DNA of 64,000 bases from Trematomus loennbergii (lineage: Eukaryota > Chordata > Actinopteri > Perciformes > Nototheniidae). The notes beneath the pieces were generated by a model. That model was not told where the DNA came from. It was given only the letters and a program-made list of their open reading frames with translations, and did no database searches. Of the stretch, positions 14,201 through 46,281 are shown one piece after another. Position 1 is the stretch's first letter; every line of letters begins with the position of its first letter. Location of the stretch: assembly GCA_012861695.1 (NCBI GenBank), contig JAAOOA010000002.1:23807303-23871302 (forward strand), written 5' to 3'. A program made the position numbers and the translations under genes.

Positions 14201-17173
14201 ACTTTAAATATGACAATGTTATATTTCTGCACGAGGGTATTATTAACACAACATGTGACTTTATTCATTTTCCTCTCTAAATTCACCTCTGATCACCAGA
14301 GAAAAACTGATGACTGTGATCTCTGGTTATTGTAATAAACTGCAGACGTTATCTTGCCACAGCAGGTAAAGCACATTCTTGATGTCATTAATTACATCAA
14401 GAATGTCTCAGTAAGCAGGTGAACACACACAACAGCAGGAAACACACCTGGATTTAATGCATCATTCATTATTTACTTACACCTGTACTTTAAGCGCTAA
14501 ACACAATTAAAAACGTCTACCATCACATGAGAAAACATGCAAAGAAAGATGTCAATACATTTTTGGGACATATTAACAAAAGGAACTACAATTACCACCT
14601 CTAGGTTGTATGCCTCTGCTAAACGCGAATGTGTCATACTAAAGGCATTAATACTTGTCCAAAGACATACTTGACGACATTGACATTTGACCACCAAATT
14701 CTAATCAGTTCATCCTTGATTCGAAGAGGACGTTTTATTCCAAATGTAAAGAAGGTCCCTCAAGGTATTCACCAGAATAGGGTGGATGTGAGGTCATATT
14801 GACCTTTGGCCCCAAAATCTAAATCAGTTCATCCCCCTGCAGGCGTTCAGGAGAAATCGCGGACCAACAGACGTACTGACAACACATCAACATAGTGCCT
14901 CTGGCCTCAGCTAACGCCTGCAAGGAGACGTAAAAACACATGTGATTTATCCATCCACCCAGACCAGGTCTACTTCCTGTTTGTTTCTCACAGACACAGC
15001 TATCTAATCACATAAGACATTTTCTTCCTTTTTCATCCTGCCTGGCCTTTCTTACCTCATGACCTCTCAGCAGCATCTTTCTGGATGCTCACACACACTC
15101 TCACACACAGGCTTCTGCTTTCAGCACGTAGTGAAACACAAGCAGCTAACAGAGCAGCTTTTGATTGACACACCAACGTATTTTTTAATTAGGAGTTTTT
15201 TTCAAACTGTCACTGTCTTGCAGTCTTTCTAATGGAAAAAAAGGGCAGCAAACAGGGGATTGAGGGAAAAAAATAATACAAAAAAATGATGTGGGGTCCA
15301 TTAATCATTTTTCTTCCTGCTGTTGGCAGGAGCTGAATGAGCAGTAAAGAGTCAGCTGGGGCATGATCCGTGCTGAACGGGATCCTCAGGGCTCTGCCAT
15401 ACTGGTGAAAAGCTGTTTCTGTACAACACTGCTTCAATATATATACACACAAGATGGCTAATAGTAATAGTACCTGAGCATATGGCCATACGGTATTGTT
15501 GAACATTTTAATCCAGAACTATAATAATAATGAAAGTTTAATTTCAATAAATGTGTGTGAATAAAAATACATGCTGATGCACATTTGGTAGAATAATCAT
15601 TGTTTGGTATGCTTTGGTATATATATATATACCAATATATATGTTCAAAAATAGCCAATGTGGAACTAATTGAACCTCGCTTGGTAAAGCACAAGTTCTA
15701 TGTATTAATTTCTTGTATGTATTTAGTATTTTCGGTTTCATAGATTAAGCAAAGCTTTGTAATTTTAGTGCCAATTGGACCCAAGTATTTGTTCAATGTA
15801 ATACAGAAGTGTGAAAGGGAAATGTTCCCTATTTTTATAATGAATATACTTTACAAACTTAAAATAGTTTCAAGTGGGTTTTTAAATCAAAACTAAAAAC
15901 ACACTTCTTCTCTCTGGCTTTCTAGTTAGAGCGGAGCACGACTCCTGACTTTTCCGTGTGTTTTATTTTTATTTTGTTTTTTAAGATATATCTGTTGTAA
16001 TTTATTGTCGTTTATTGTGATTTGTAGTAATGTGTTTTTATTACATGTACAGCACTTTGGCTCGACCAAAAATCGCTTTTAAATGTGCTTTATAAATAAA
16101 ACTTGATTTGATTTGATTTGATTTGATGGCACAACCGTCTGTTTAAAAAATGAAATAATTGTATCCTTATGCATTTTCCCACAACGAAACCTGACTCCTA
16201 AACCAGAGAATGAACGTAAAAGCGACTTCTGTGTACACACACCTAATACAAACACACAGTCATTATGTGTGCAATAACACATAAGTAAATAAACAGAGCT
16301 GCTGTTTGACATTGTCCACCTTCACCATACATTCAACTGATTATAATTGTGAGAGATTTGAGGTCAGGGATGACGTGTAATAAGATAGACTGCACACTAC
16401 TAAAAATACTGAACACACACACTCAGTCTCAGTGATGGATAGTAACAAAGTACATTTGCTCAAGTAAAATACTTAATTACAATTTTATTCTCAGTTTATG
16501 CCTAACCCTGCTACTTTATACTTCTACTCCACTATTTTAGAAGCCAATAATGTACTTTTTACTCCACCACTACATTCAATTACAGCTTTTGTGACTAGTT
16601 ACTTTGTACGGTTTGATTATTAGCTAATATAAAATCTCGAATCATTACATAATAAACTTTTAGATATTTGGTTAAGATATCCAGCAGCAGTATGTAACGT
16701 TCTTGAAATTAGTTCTTTATCAGTTGTGATAAAAACACATGAATAATCATAATAGTAGGCTAACCCAGTTACTCAATATATACACAATTCTGAAATGGGC
16801 CATTACCCATAACGAGGGGGGGGGGGGGGGCTCCAACAAGGCGTTTAGAACAGAAAGTGAAATTCAGTGAATACACATACTATACAGAGATGCTGTATGA
16901 GAAAACCAATGTGAGTTTGGAAAATTGCACAATGTAAATCTATTCTAGTAGACCTCAACAATGTAATTATGATCAGTAGAAATGGCCATGTCATGGGACC
17001 TTTAATTTACACATCTGACTGAGTACTTCTGGTGTCAGGTACTTACACAGGTCTGCCTGCCAGGCTGGTGTGCACGTGCTGCTGGAAGTCTGGGTATTTG
17101 GACGCCAGGTAAGAGAAATCCGGAGGTTTGTCTTTGTAGCGGTTCCGGGGTGCATGGATTTATTCAAAGCCAT
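1548..17173 (-). CDS. mettl16: METTL16, U6 snRNA/MAT2A N6-adenosine methyltransferase, 5' part
   Basis: RNA N6-adenosine methyltransferase. The family modifies U6 snRNA and hairpins in the MAT2A 3' UTR and so senses SAM. Coding exons in transcript order are 17173-17047, 8465-8278, 7484-7344, 6309-6194, 5972-5830, 3060-2991 and 1637-1548. Every junction has AG/GT signals and phases agree. Together they encode residues 1-292 of a protein that is about 560 residues in mammals. Visible landmarks are a basic N-terminus (KSMHP, RYKDKPPDF), SAM motif I GIDIGTGAS, catalytic NPPF at residues 180-183 (four residues earlier than human because of a shorter loop), and the WYSCMLGKKCSL and FCQGRTMRWALAWSFYDD blocks. 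The C-terminal vertebrate-conserved region is encoded beyond position 1. Exon 2 lacks one base in a C run (17147-17150), which breaks the frame at codons 9-10; this is probably an assembly error. Identification is firm. Confidence 0.96.
2991..3060 (-). CDS. mettl16: METTL16 exon 7
   Basis: 70 nt, encoding WYSCMLGKKCSLAPLKEELR and KQG, the strand-helix block after the catalytic motif. The acceptor is TTTCTGCAG and the donor GGG|GTGAGT. Confidence 0.96.
3981..4479 (+). mobile_element. TTAA-flanked non-autonomous DNA element, copy A
   Basis: About 499 bp in METTL16 intron 7. It begins TTAAAGTGGACCTATCATGC and ends with the complement GCATGATAGGTCCCCTTTAA (19 of 20 match). Both ends carry TTAA and flanking DNA shows no longer duplication, as expected for a piggyBac-type TTAA target. 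Only meaningless short frames lie inside. Confidence 0.8.
4702..4717. repeat. G16 homopolymer
   Basis: Sixteen Gs in a row, prone to length error in sequencing. Confidence 0.9.
5239..5280. repeat. (AC)21 microsatellite
   Basis: An uninterrupted dinucleotide run in METTL16 intron 6, downstream of exon 6 on the minus strand. Likely polymorphic. Confidence 0.95.
5830..5972 (-). CDS. mettl16: METTL16 exon 6 (substrate-binding loop)
   Basis: 143 nt, encoding GVNSRNSRRPPPSSVNTGGV, then TEIMAEGGELEFVKRIIHDS and LQLKKRLR. This includes the flexible RRPPP segment that shapes the RNA-binding groove in METTL16 structures. It ends in phase 2 at CG|GTGAGAC. Confidence 0.96.
6194..6309 (-). CDS. mettl16: METTL16 exon 5 (catalytic NPPF)
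   Basis: 116 nt, encoding VVKVPQKTLLMDALKEE and YDFCMCNPPFFANQLEAK. NPPF is the catalytic tetrad of the family and is intact here, so the active site encoded in this window is not disrupted. The donor AAG|GTGAGT is strong. Confidence 0.97.
6575..7096 (+). mobile_element. TTAA-flanked non-autonomous DNA element, copy B
   Basis: 522 bp in METTL16 intron 4, same orientation and termini as copy A, with high similarity along its length (for example GCTTTCGAGCGGCAATGGCC and the CTGACGTCAG core). Confidence 0.8.
7344..7484 (-). CDS. mettl16: METTL16 exon 4 (SAM-binding TGAS; acidic motif)
   Basis: 141 nt. It completes GTGASCIYPLLG, then encodes NGWYFLATEVDDICFDYA and KNVEQNNLSDLIK. The E/D residues after FLAT are in the position expected to contact the SAM ribose in Rossmann methyltransferases. 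The donor is AAAG|GTAAATG. Confidence 0.96.
8278..8465 (-). CDS. mettl16: METTL16 exon 3 (start of Rossmann fold, GIDIG)
   Basis: 188 nt between acceptor CTTCTCCAG and donor ATCG|GTACCAG. It encodes VNFKEPEAVRALTCTLLKED through LNYIHWVEDLIDGQKQPRRG and ends in GIDIG, the first half of the SAM-binding loop. The loop before RRG is four residues shorter than in human METTL16. Confidence 0.96.
10824..10847. repeat. (TG)12 microsatellite
   Basis: Pure TG run in METTL16 intron 2. Confidence 0.95.
14373..14406. repeat. 34-bp near-perfect palindrome
   Basis: Arms ACATTCTTGATGT and ACATCAAGAATGT around CATTAATT, whose core ATTAAT is itself palindromic; only one base pair mismatches. Deep in METTL16 intron 2. 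Confidence 0.9.
14500..14935 (+). repeat. Diverged interspersed repeat (ATCAGTTCATCC type)
   Basis: Contains TTGACCACCAAATTCTAATC, AGTTCATCCTTGA, a second AGTTCATCC unit, and an end resembling the fish repeat with ACATAATGCCTCCGGCC. Two partial units run in the same direction. Assignment is from recall of the family. Confidence 0.5.
15895..16127 (+). repeat. LINE 3' tail with (TTGAT)n microsatellite
   Basis: Ends ACAGCACTTTGG, then AAATGTGCTTTATAAATAAA and a five-fold TTGAT repeat (16103-16127). This tail structure is typical of fish LINE 3' ends. Confidence 0.55.
16432..16812 (+). repeat. Interspersed teleost repeat (GTAACAAAGTACATTTGCTC type), truncated
   Basis: The left part reads AGTGATGGATAGTAACAAAG, then ACTTTATACTTCTACTCCAC, and later CTGAAATGGGCCATTACCCA. 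I recognise these as blocks of a very common fish repeat rich in TACTTTTACT. The usual right end is missing; a 15-G run follows immediately. Confidence 0.65.
16816..16830. repeat. G15 homopolymer
   Basis: Fifteen Gs immediately after the truncated repeat at 16432-16812. Confidence 0.9.
17047..17173 (-). CDS. mettl16: METTL16 coding exon 2 (start codon; 1-bp deletion)
   Basis: It starts at ATG (plus-strand cat 17171-17173) and reads MALNKSMHP. The family sequence RNRYKDKPPDF then continues in the next frame, because the C run at 17147-17150 has four bases where five are needed. After that the exon reads SYLASKYPDFQQHVHTSLAG and ends at donor CCTGT|GTAAGT. Length is 127 nt; 128 nt is needed for the phase of exon 3. 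The 5' UTR part of this exon reaches an acceptor near 17184. Confidence 0.93.
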
Positions 17174-17566
17174 GATGAGAGCTCTGATTTCCGGGGAAGA
17201 GAGACATGACATGAGCCAGGGTGAACTAACAGCAACAACAGGCACCAAGTAAATATAAAATCAGTCCGATAAGAGAAAAAACAGAACTTTGTTATTTAAT
17301 TAAGGTTGCCTTTGAAACAGGGTGTTACATATACACATGAAGACGTGTCTTTCCTGACTGAGATGTGGGAAACAACTCAACTAACGGAGCTAGTTTGAAG
17401 CAGCATGCTAATAATTTAAGCTAATGTGTAGCTATAATTTGTGCCAGCCTACCTTTTATTGTGGTATTATCCGTGTTGTGTTGGAGCTGTTATTACTTTC
17501 AGACTGGTGGTGACTTTGTTTGACTAAACGACTGTGGAAGAAGATCTCACAGCTCTGTAAACTCAC

Positions 17567-17612
17567 GTTGTCCAAACGATGTTCACTTTTCTGTGCCTCT
17601 CTTCCGGGATGC
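17567..17612 (-). other. mettl16: METTL16 5' UTR exon 1 (approximate 5' end)
   Basis: A donor AAC|GTGAGTTTAC lies at 17566-17567, just downstream of GC-rich sequence and 380 bp upstream of the coding exon. The 5' limit is a guess; only the donor side is supported. Confidence 0.5.
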
Positions 17613-17640
17613 TTGCGACGTCACCTCACTACGTCATGAC
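17598..17640 (-). promoter_or_regulatory. METTL16 promoter with ETS and CRE-like sites
   Basis: On the minus strand there is an ETS-type CCGGAAG (about 17602-17608) and two CRE-like words: TGACGTCG (about 17616-17623) and TGACGTAG (about 17629-17636). Neither matches all eight bases of the palindromic CRE. Such a pairing is typical of TATA-less housekeeping promoters. Position relative to the transcription start is inferred. Confidence 0.5.
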
Positions 17641-18279
17641 GCCATGAACAAACGTCCCGTGTGTGTGAAGTGAATGTGATAAACTCCAGATTAAGCTCCA
17701 ATACAACCTTAGCAATAACTTTAGAAAAATGCAGTTACTTAAGTTATTCGGTTATGTTATATCATTTATGTTGACACCTTACATGTTTTGTTAATTTATT
17801 TTGTTATTTTGTTATCCTATTATTTGTTTATTTACCTATACATCAAACAAATATTTGTAATTTGTTTTTTCAAATACTATAACACTACTTCAACTTTTCA
17901 GATTAACTGGGAATTCTTTATTTACATTTCTTCATAAAAATACTTATCATACCTTTGAACTCAAAAAAATCTCAAAGAACATTAAATATATTTATAAATT
18001 ATAAATAATTTATTTTTTCTTAACCGTTATTTTATTATTAAGCTTTGATTGTATCTTGCTTTAACATGACAATTTTGAAGACGTATGTTGAATGTAAGTT
18101 TATTTTTTAACCATTTAGTTTTGGGGAAAAAACAATGCAATGAATCCTTCTTTCTAAGTTTAATCATAACTATATATACCCCACTTCAAATGAGCTGATG
18201 GTGTATACTGGTGACATTACATTTAACTCAACTTTGTCAGCAATACACTCCACCTTCAGTATAATAACTAAGAATAAGC

Positions 18280-21200
18280 AGACAACACATGTGCAGATTT
18301 TATTATTTTATTATATCGCAAACAATAATGACAACCAGGTATATTGTTAACAGTTTGCTGAGTGAAGAGTGAGACCTTAGTGGTGAAAACATCACGAGCT
18401 CTCCTGGAGGAGCTTGTTGTGAAGCTCTCGGCTGTTTCACAGGCAGGTAACAGAGGACAGGTGAGCAGACGACCTGCAGACAAGGTGTCTGTCGGTCCTT
18501 CACACCAGACCACAGCACAACAGGGATTGCTTTGGACCTGCGGATGGTAGAAGGGGATTTTCTTCAACACTTGCCTACAACACCAGCAGCAGCTGTGTTG
18601 TAGCTTTTTCCTCTGATTCTTACAAAAGAAGCAGAACACACATCGTCCTGACCTTTCATGTAACACCTTCCTTGGGTAAAACCAAGGAAATGGAAACATT
18701 TACATTTTATGGTCTGGTATGTCATAGCGTGATCCTAAGGAGACTAGTGTCATTATCAACAACAAAAGGAGGCTGATTTCTCAAGCTAAACCAGATTGTA
18801 CTGACACATCTCCATTTTTGGCTTCAGCTAGAACATTTAACATATTGGCATCTTCATTAGTCATGCCAATGTACTACAAAATGAGCTGATTCCCCACCCA
18901 AAATCCTTGCCTCAGAAGTTAGGTCAGAGAAAAACGCTTATAAAAAAAAAAACCTCAAGGGGGCACACATCGAAGGGAGACATGAGTTATATTCCCTGAA
19001 AGAGAGAGTTTATCCTTAGGGACATCCTAGTCTGCCACAATCCCATTGCATTTACAGAAGAGAAGGTAAACCTCCTTCAAATAGCATCACACAACAAACC
19101 AACCAACAGAGCTGTCTGAACTCCTCAAGCCAGCTGGCACACAGCAATGTGAGAGCAATAGTTTGAGATTTGGAGAGAATCGATTATCAGCTTGCTTGCC
19201 AAGAGTTGGGTTTTTAGGAGATAATTGATAACACTCACACTAAAGCTTAAAACTGGTTCAAGTCGAGAAATAGTCACATAGGTTAGTCAGCTTAGAAGAA
19301 CAATTTTACTTTACTGATGACTTTCTTAAGCTTTTCTTAAAAGTAATACCTTATGTTAACACTTTCTCTTCAAGACATTAATTTCTGAACTTTTTGTTGC
19401 TGGTATTGCTGGTTTATGTGATGGTATTCTGTGTTAATAAAGCCAGGCTATGCGTGCTAAACTATAAACTGGCTTCATATTTACGAGTTCGAGTGTTTGT
19501 TTTCCAGCTCAGTGTCATCTGAATTTGACACATTAAGGAGACCTTTCAAACTGTTTTATGCTCACAACTACGTTAACTGTAGATCAAATGTTCAATATTT
19601 CCCTGTGTCAATTTGTTGAAATCAACTACAGCTTCAAGCATGTAACACTTAAAATGATATGCCCTCACATTTGCAGACCAGACAGTTTTTTTAGTCTTGA
19701 TTTACTGATATCTCTATTTTTCAATTTGAATTGCAAAGATAGCCCTCACCAATCTCCCACAATGAGTGGTATCAATAATCTTATTTAGCCAATGCTAAGC
19801 AAGAGAGCCAATCAGCATATCTCCTTATAATGTAGTACAGTTTCTGAGCTCACTATTCAAACCAATCGGCCTCTGATCCAGTCTTTAAGCTTTTTAAAAA
19901 GCATTGTTCCGACAGCTTTGCCTCTGGTGCAGGTTCACATGCAGCGGTGCTTCATCAACAGGTCACATTAGACTCACAGCCACTAGCAGGAGCTTTAGCA
20001 GCAGATCAACACATCCGGTACACACAGGAAGAGGAAAACGTGGCAAAGAAGCGAACATAAGGACATCAGTTAAGCAGTGGATTCTTTATTAGCCAAGAAC
20101 TGCATTGGAATGAAAAGGCTAATCAGAAATTAAACGTTTATGCATTTATCAACATCATTCAATTTCAATGTTGTCTTTGATCATTATTGAAGGACCAAAG
20201 ATTTAGTGAAAACAGGGATGTGCAAGATTAATGAACCACCTTGTCAGCTACAGTTAGAAGCAAGATGTTTCATTTTTCATCCTCCGAGGAGAGTGGAATG
20301 ATTTTTTTCTACAGCTTGGACTGGTTTGGTTATCTTCCAGTCTTTTAGTTACAGCTCCACAAAGATCAAAAGCTGAATATTTTTAAGGAAAGCCACTCGG
20401 ACGACGTTTGCATACATGTGAGATGGGTTTGTCTGCAGAGATCCTCGCTGCTCGGGCTCTACGCATTTCCTCCGTATGCAGGCGCTGCTGCTGCCTCTTT
20501 AAACAGCGAGGAGCTCTTTACAACAAAGAAGCATCAGACCGCTCTACAGACAAAAACAGCATCCACATATCACTTAGCATCTGCTAGCATTTCCACACTA
20601 ATCCTAAATTCCCATCCAGTTCATCCTTTAGTGCGATAATACAAAATTGCCAAATCCTAATAACAAGCTAAATTTACATTTCATATTTTCACAGAAAACT
20701 GACTTTTTTTAAATTTATTTTTACTCAAAACCATTTTTATTATGCAGAACATATCTTTCCCCCTCAGAAATTAGAGATCTTTGCACATCCCAGATATCTA
20801 ACCCAGGGGGCTCACCGACTCCTCGTCATGCCTTCAGCTTTTCTCTTTTAGCGGGTTTATTTTACACAAGGCTTCTGTTTGTAGGCTTCAGGTGCCGCGG
20901 GACAACTCACCATCTTCTGACTTTACATAATTCCTATGATACACCGATCCCTGCCGAGACTTCGTGCTCAGCGGACTAGTAGTGGCCAGAGGCTTCAGTT
21001 CAACAAGAGTCTCACATGCAAGGTCACAGGAGACCTGTGGGTCTTTATCAAGTGCTGGAGATTAATCAGGAGTAATCCCTTAACTCTGTGACACCGACAG
21101 CACAACACAAACAAACTTGCTCTCTACGTCGGGCTTACTGTGAAGTGCGGTTATTCACAGAGCCACTTGTTTGCATTTGAACTTATTCTTCGCTGCAGAT

Positions 21201-22013
21201 TCCTTAAATGGGATAATTTATCTAAAGCCTAGCAGTGGTTCGCTTGCCACCCTGACAAGAGTACAAAGCTGTTTTAAAGCCCCCGAGGTCCAAGGACAAA
21301 AGTTTGAAACATTCGTATATACAGCCATTAAAATATTACCTAGTTCCACATGAAGAGAAATGGTATGCACACTTGAGAAGTGATGTTATAAAGCTACAGA
21401 TTATTTCAATAACAAAGCCCCACAGACAATCGCATCTTATCGCATCATATATGCCTTTTCCAGCCTCGTCTTTCCGAAGTTTCACCAAGCTAGGCACCAA
21501 CAGACTACGACAGTGAAGGAGAGAAAAAACAGAAAAAAAATCCTAAATAAAAAAATAGACAAAAATAAATCTTACACACAAAGACACTGTCATTTCTTAA
21601 ATTATCGGTTTTTAGTGCCCTACATTTTACACCCAGTCAAAAACATCTGCCTTCGGTTGGTCGGTAAGGCTGCGTGACAGACGGCCAGCCTCGTGGTAAA
21701 CCTATGGTACTTCTAGACGTTATGTAAATTTACAGTATACAATTTTGGATTACCATGCAAGAATACTTTTTTGTGTAACATTTAATAGCTCGATCTACAT
21801 CCAGGAATAATTTACATAGAAGGACAATAGTTATTGGACCAGAGAGTAAATAACCATGGTGTAAGTGCAGCCGGAGGAGATGATGTGCAGGGTTAGGTGA
21901 AGGGGGGAGGGGGGGGTGGGATGAGAGAGGAGGTGGGATGGCAGGAGGAGAGGTGGGATCCAGAGGAGCTCCTGGGAAATTGGGGGTGTTGGTCCAATCC
22001 TCCAAGGTCCAAA
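18280..22013 (-). other. pafah1b1: Probable PAFAH1B1 3' UTR (about 3.7 kb)
   Basis: No recognisable gene lies between the stop codon and 18.3 kb. A doublet of AATAAA signals (18307-18312 and 18299-18304) is followed by a GT-rich stretch (TGTGTTGTCTG near 18277-18287). LIS1 mRNAs are known for long 3' UTRs. Other TTTATT words inside the interval could act as earlier sites, so the exact 3' end is inferred. Confidence 0.55.
18299..18312 (-). terminator. Candidate PAFAH1B1 polyadenylation signals
   Basis: Two minus-strand AATAAA hexamers lie 8 bp apart with a downstream GT-rich element. This is the best-formed site before the METTL16 promoter 0.7 kb away. Confidence 0.5.
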
Positions 22014-45069
<23,056 letters not shown>

Positions 45070-45347
45070 GGTGACAGGGCGGTGTGGGCGGGGCCGGAGG
45101 GATCAGTTGGTAGAAGGTGAGTGTTGTGCAGCTGCTCTCCTCAGTCAGGAGATGGGCTGTGCTGATCCAAGCAACACGGGCTAATGAGCTGCGTACTCCA
45201 ATGGCGGGCGGTTGGTTGGTTTTGTCCAAACAAAGACTCAGACTGAGAGAAGGGGGAACGCAGGAACCGGCCCCCCAACTGGCTGACTCCAGGGACAAGA
45301 GAAGTGGAGAGCCTGCAGACCAGTCACCAGCCGAGTCTACACTGCAT
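45070..45347 (-). other. pafah1b1: PAFAH1B1 exon 2, 5' UTR part
   Basis: 278 nt between acceptor CTCCTCTGCAG and the start codon. The only other ATG in it is at its first base and is part of the short upstream ORF described separately. The acceptor has a good pyrimidine tract. Confidence 0.75.
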
Positions 45348-45730
45348 CTGCAGAGGAGAGAGAGGGAAAGTCAGCATTAGGTATGCATGACAGATAACAT
45401 GAAGTGGGTGAAGAACATTTTTATAGGTCAGGAGTACTGCAATGTCTGCACCAGCATACATGTAGATAAAATGGCTGAACCGGTCAACAATGGAAATAAT
45501 AACTGAGGCAGAAAATACTTTCGAGTTATTTAAACCAGAAAGAGGATGTGACTCCAACAGCGAGGCCCATCAATGAGACATTTTATAAAAAAGCTCCTCT
45601 TTTTCATAAACCACTCAATTTCTGTTCAACTGCTTCCTTTATGATCCTTCTGCCATGTAGGGGGTTTGGGAAAGAACATTTACTTGTTTACACCAACCCA
45701 CAGCGTCATGTTATTCGACACAATTTCTAC

Positions 45731-46281
45731 TAGGGCTGAACGATTCATAGATTTTAAATCGAAATCGCGGTTTGAAATGCGATTATCAAATCGCAAAGCC
45801 TGCGATTTAAAAAAAAAACATCCACACCAATCAGAAGTGCTGTGCTCCACATGTACCAGCCATTGTTAACCAATCAGAAGTGGCCCATGATAGAAGATGA
45901 TAGACAGATTGATCCAATCACCTGCCTAGTATTTTTGAAAGTGCCTGCCCTTTCCAAATGGCTTCCAGTGGAGCTTTCCTTGATGGTTGGTGAAACAAAG
46001 CCATCTGAGTCAGGTTAGTAATGCTCCATCACATATTATCTATTACAGGGTGAATCTTAAACTGAAGCTTGACTTTAAAGCAACCCAACGGAAGTTTCAT
46101 GTAAGTTTAGTTCTTTCACTCGTAGCTCGGGCTGCGGGGGTGCTAGAGACGGGAGCACGTTGATACGACCTTCCTAGCCGGAGATATGGCCGCATTTTAC
46201 AATAAACTTCCGTTGGGTCGCTTAAAAACAAATATCGCAAATCGAATCGCAATATCTGTAAGAAAAATCGCGACAGCCCTA
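45731..46281 (+). mobile_element. hAT-type non-autonomous element (TAGGGCTG ends)
   Basis: 551 bp in PAFAH1B1 intron 1. It starts TAGGGCTGAACGATT and ends AATCGCGACAGCCCTA, with AAATCG-rich subterminal repeats at both ends. The 8-bp target duplication ATTTCTAC is perfect (45723-45730 and 46282-46289). It contains a nested insertion. Confidence 0.88.
46075..46226. mobile_element. Small inverted-repeat element nested in the hAT copy
   Basis: About 150 bp bounded by arms AAGCAACCCAACGGAAGTTT and AAACTTCCGTTGGGTCGCTT (19 of 20 complementary), next to TTAA-like sequence on both sides. No coding capacity. It lies wholly inside the 45731-46281 element, so it inserted later or was captured by it. 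Confidence 0.6.

Larger units (their letters stand above)
8466..17046 (-). other. METTL16 intron 2 (8.6 kb)
   Basis: Largest METTL16 intron. It holds the (TG)n run, the 34-bp palindrome, the 14.5-kb and 16.4-kb repeats, a LINE tail at 15.9-16.1 kb and the G15 run. No coding exon recognised on either strand. Confidence 0.7.

Noticed and set aside
18268..18699. 143-codon minus-strand frame near the end of the PAFAH1B1 3' UTR
   Set aside because: It overlaps the polyadenylation signals and shows no family resemblance.
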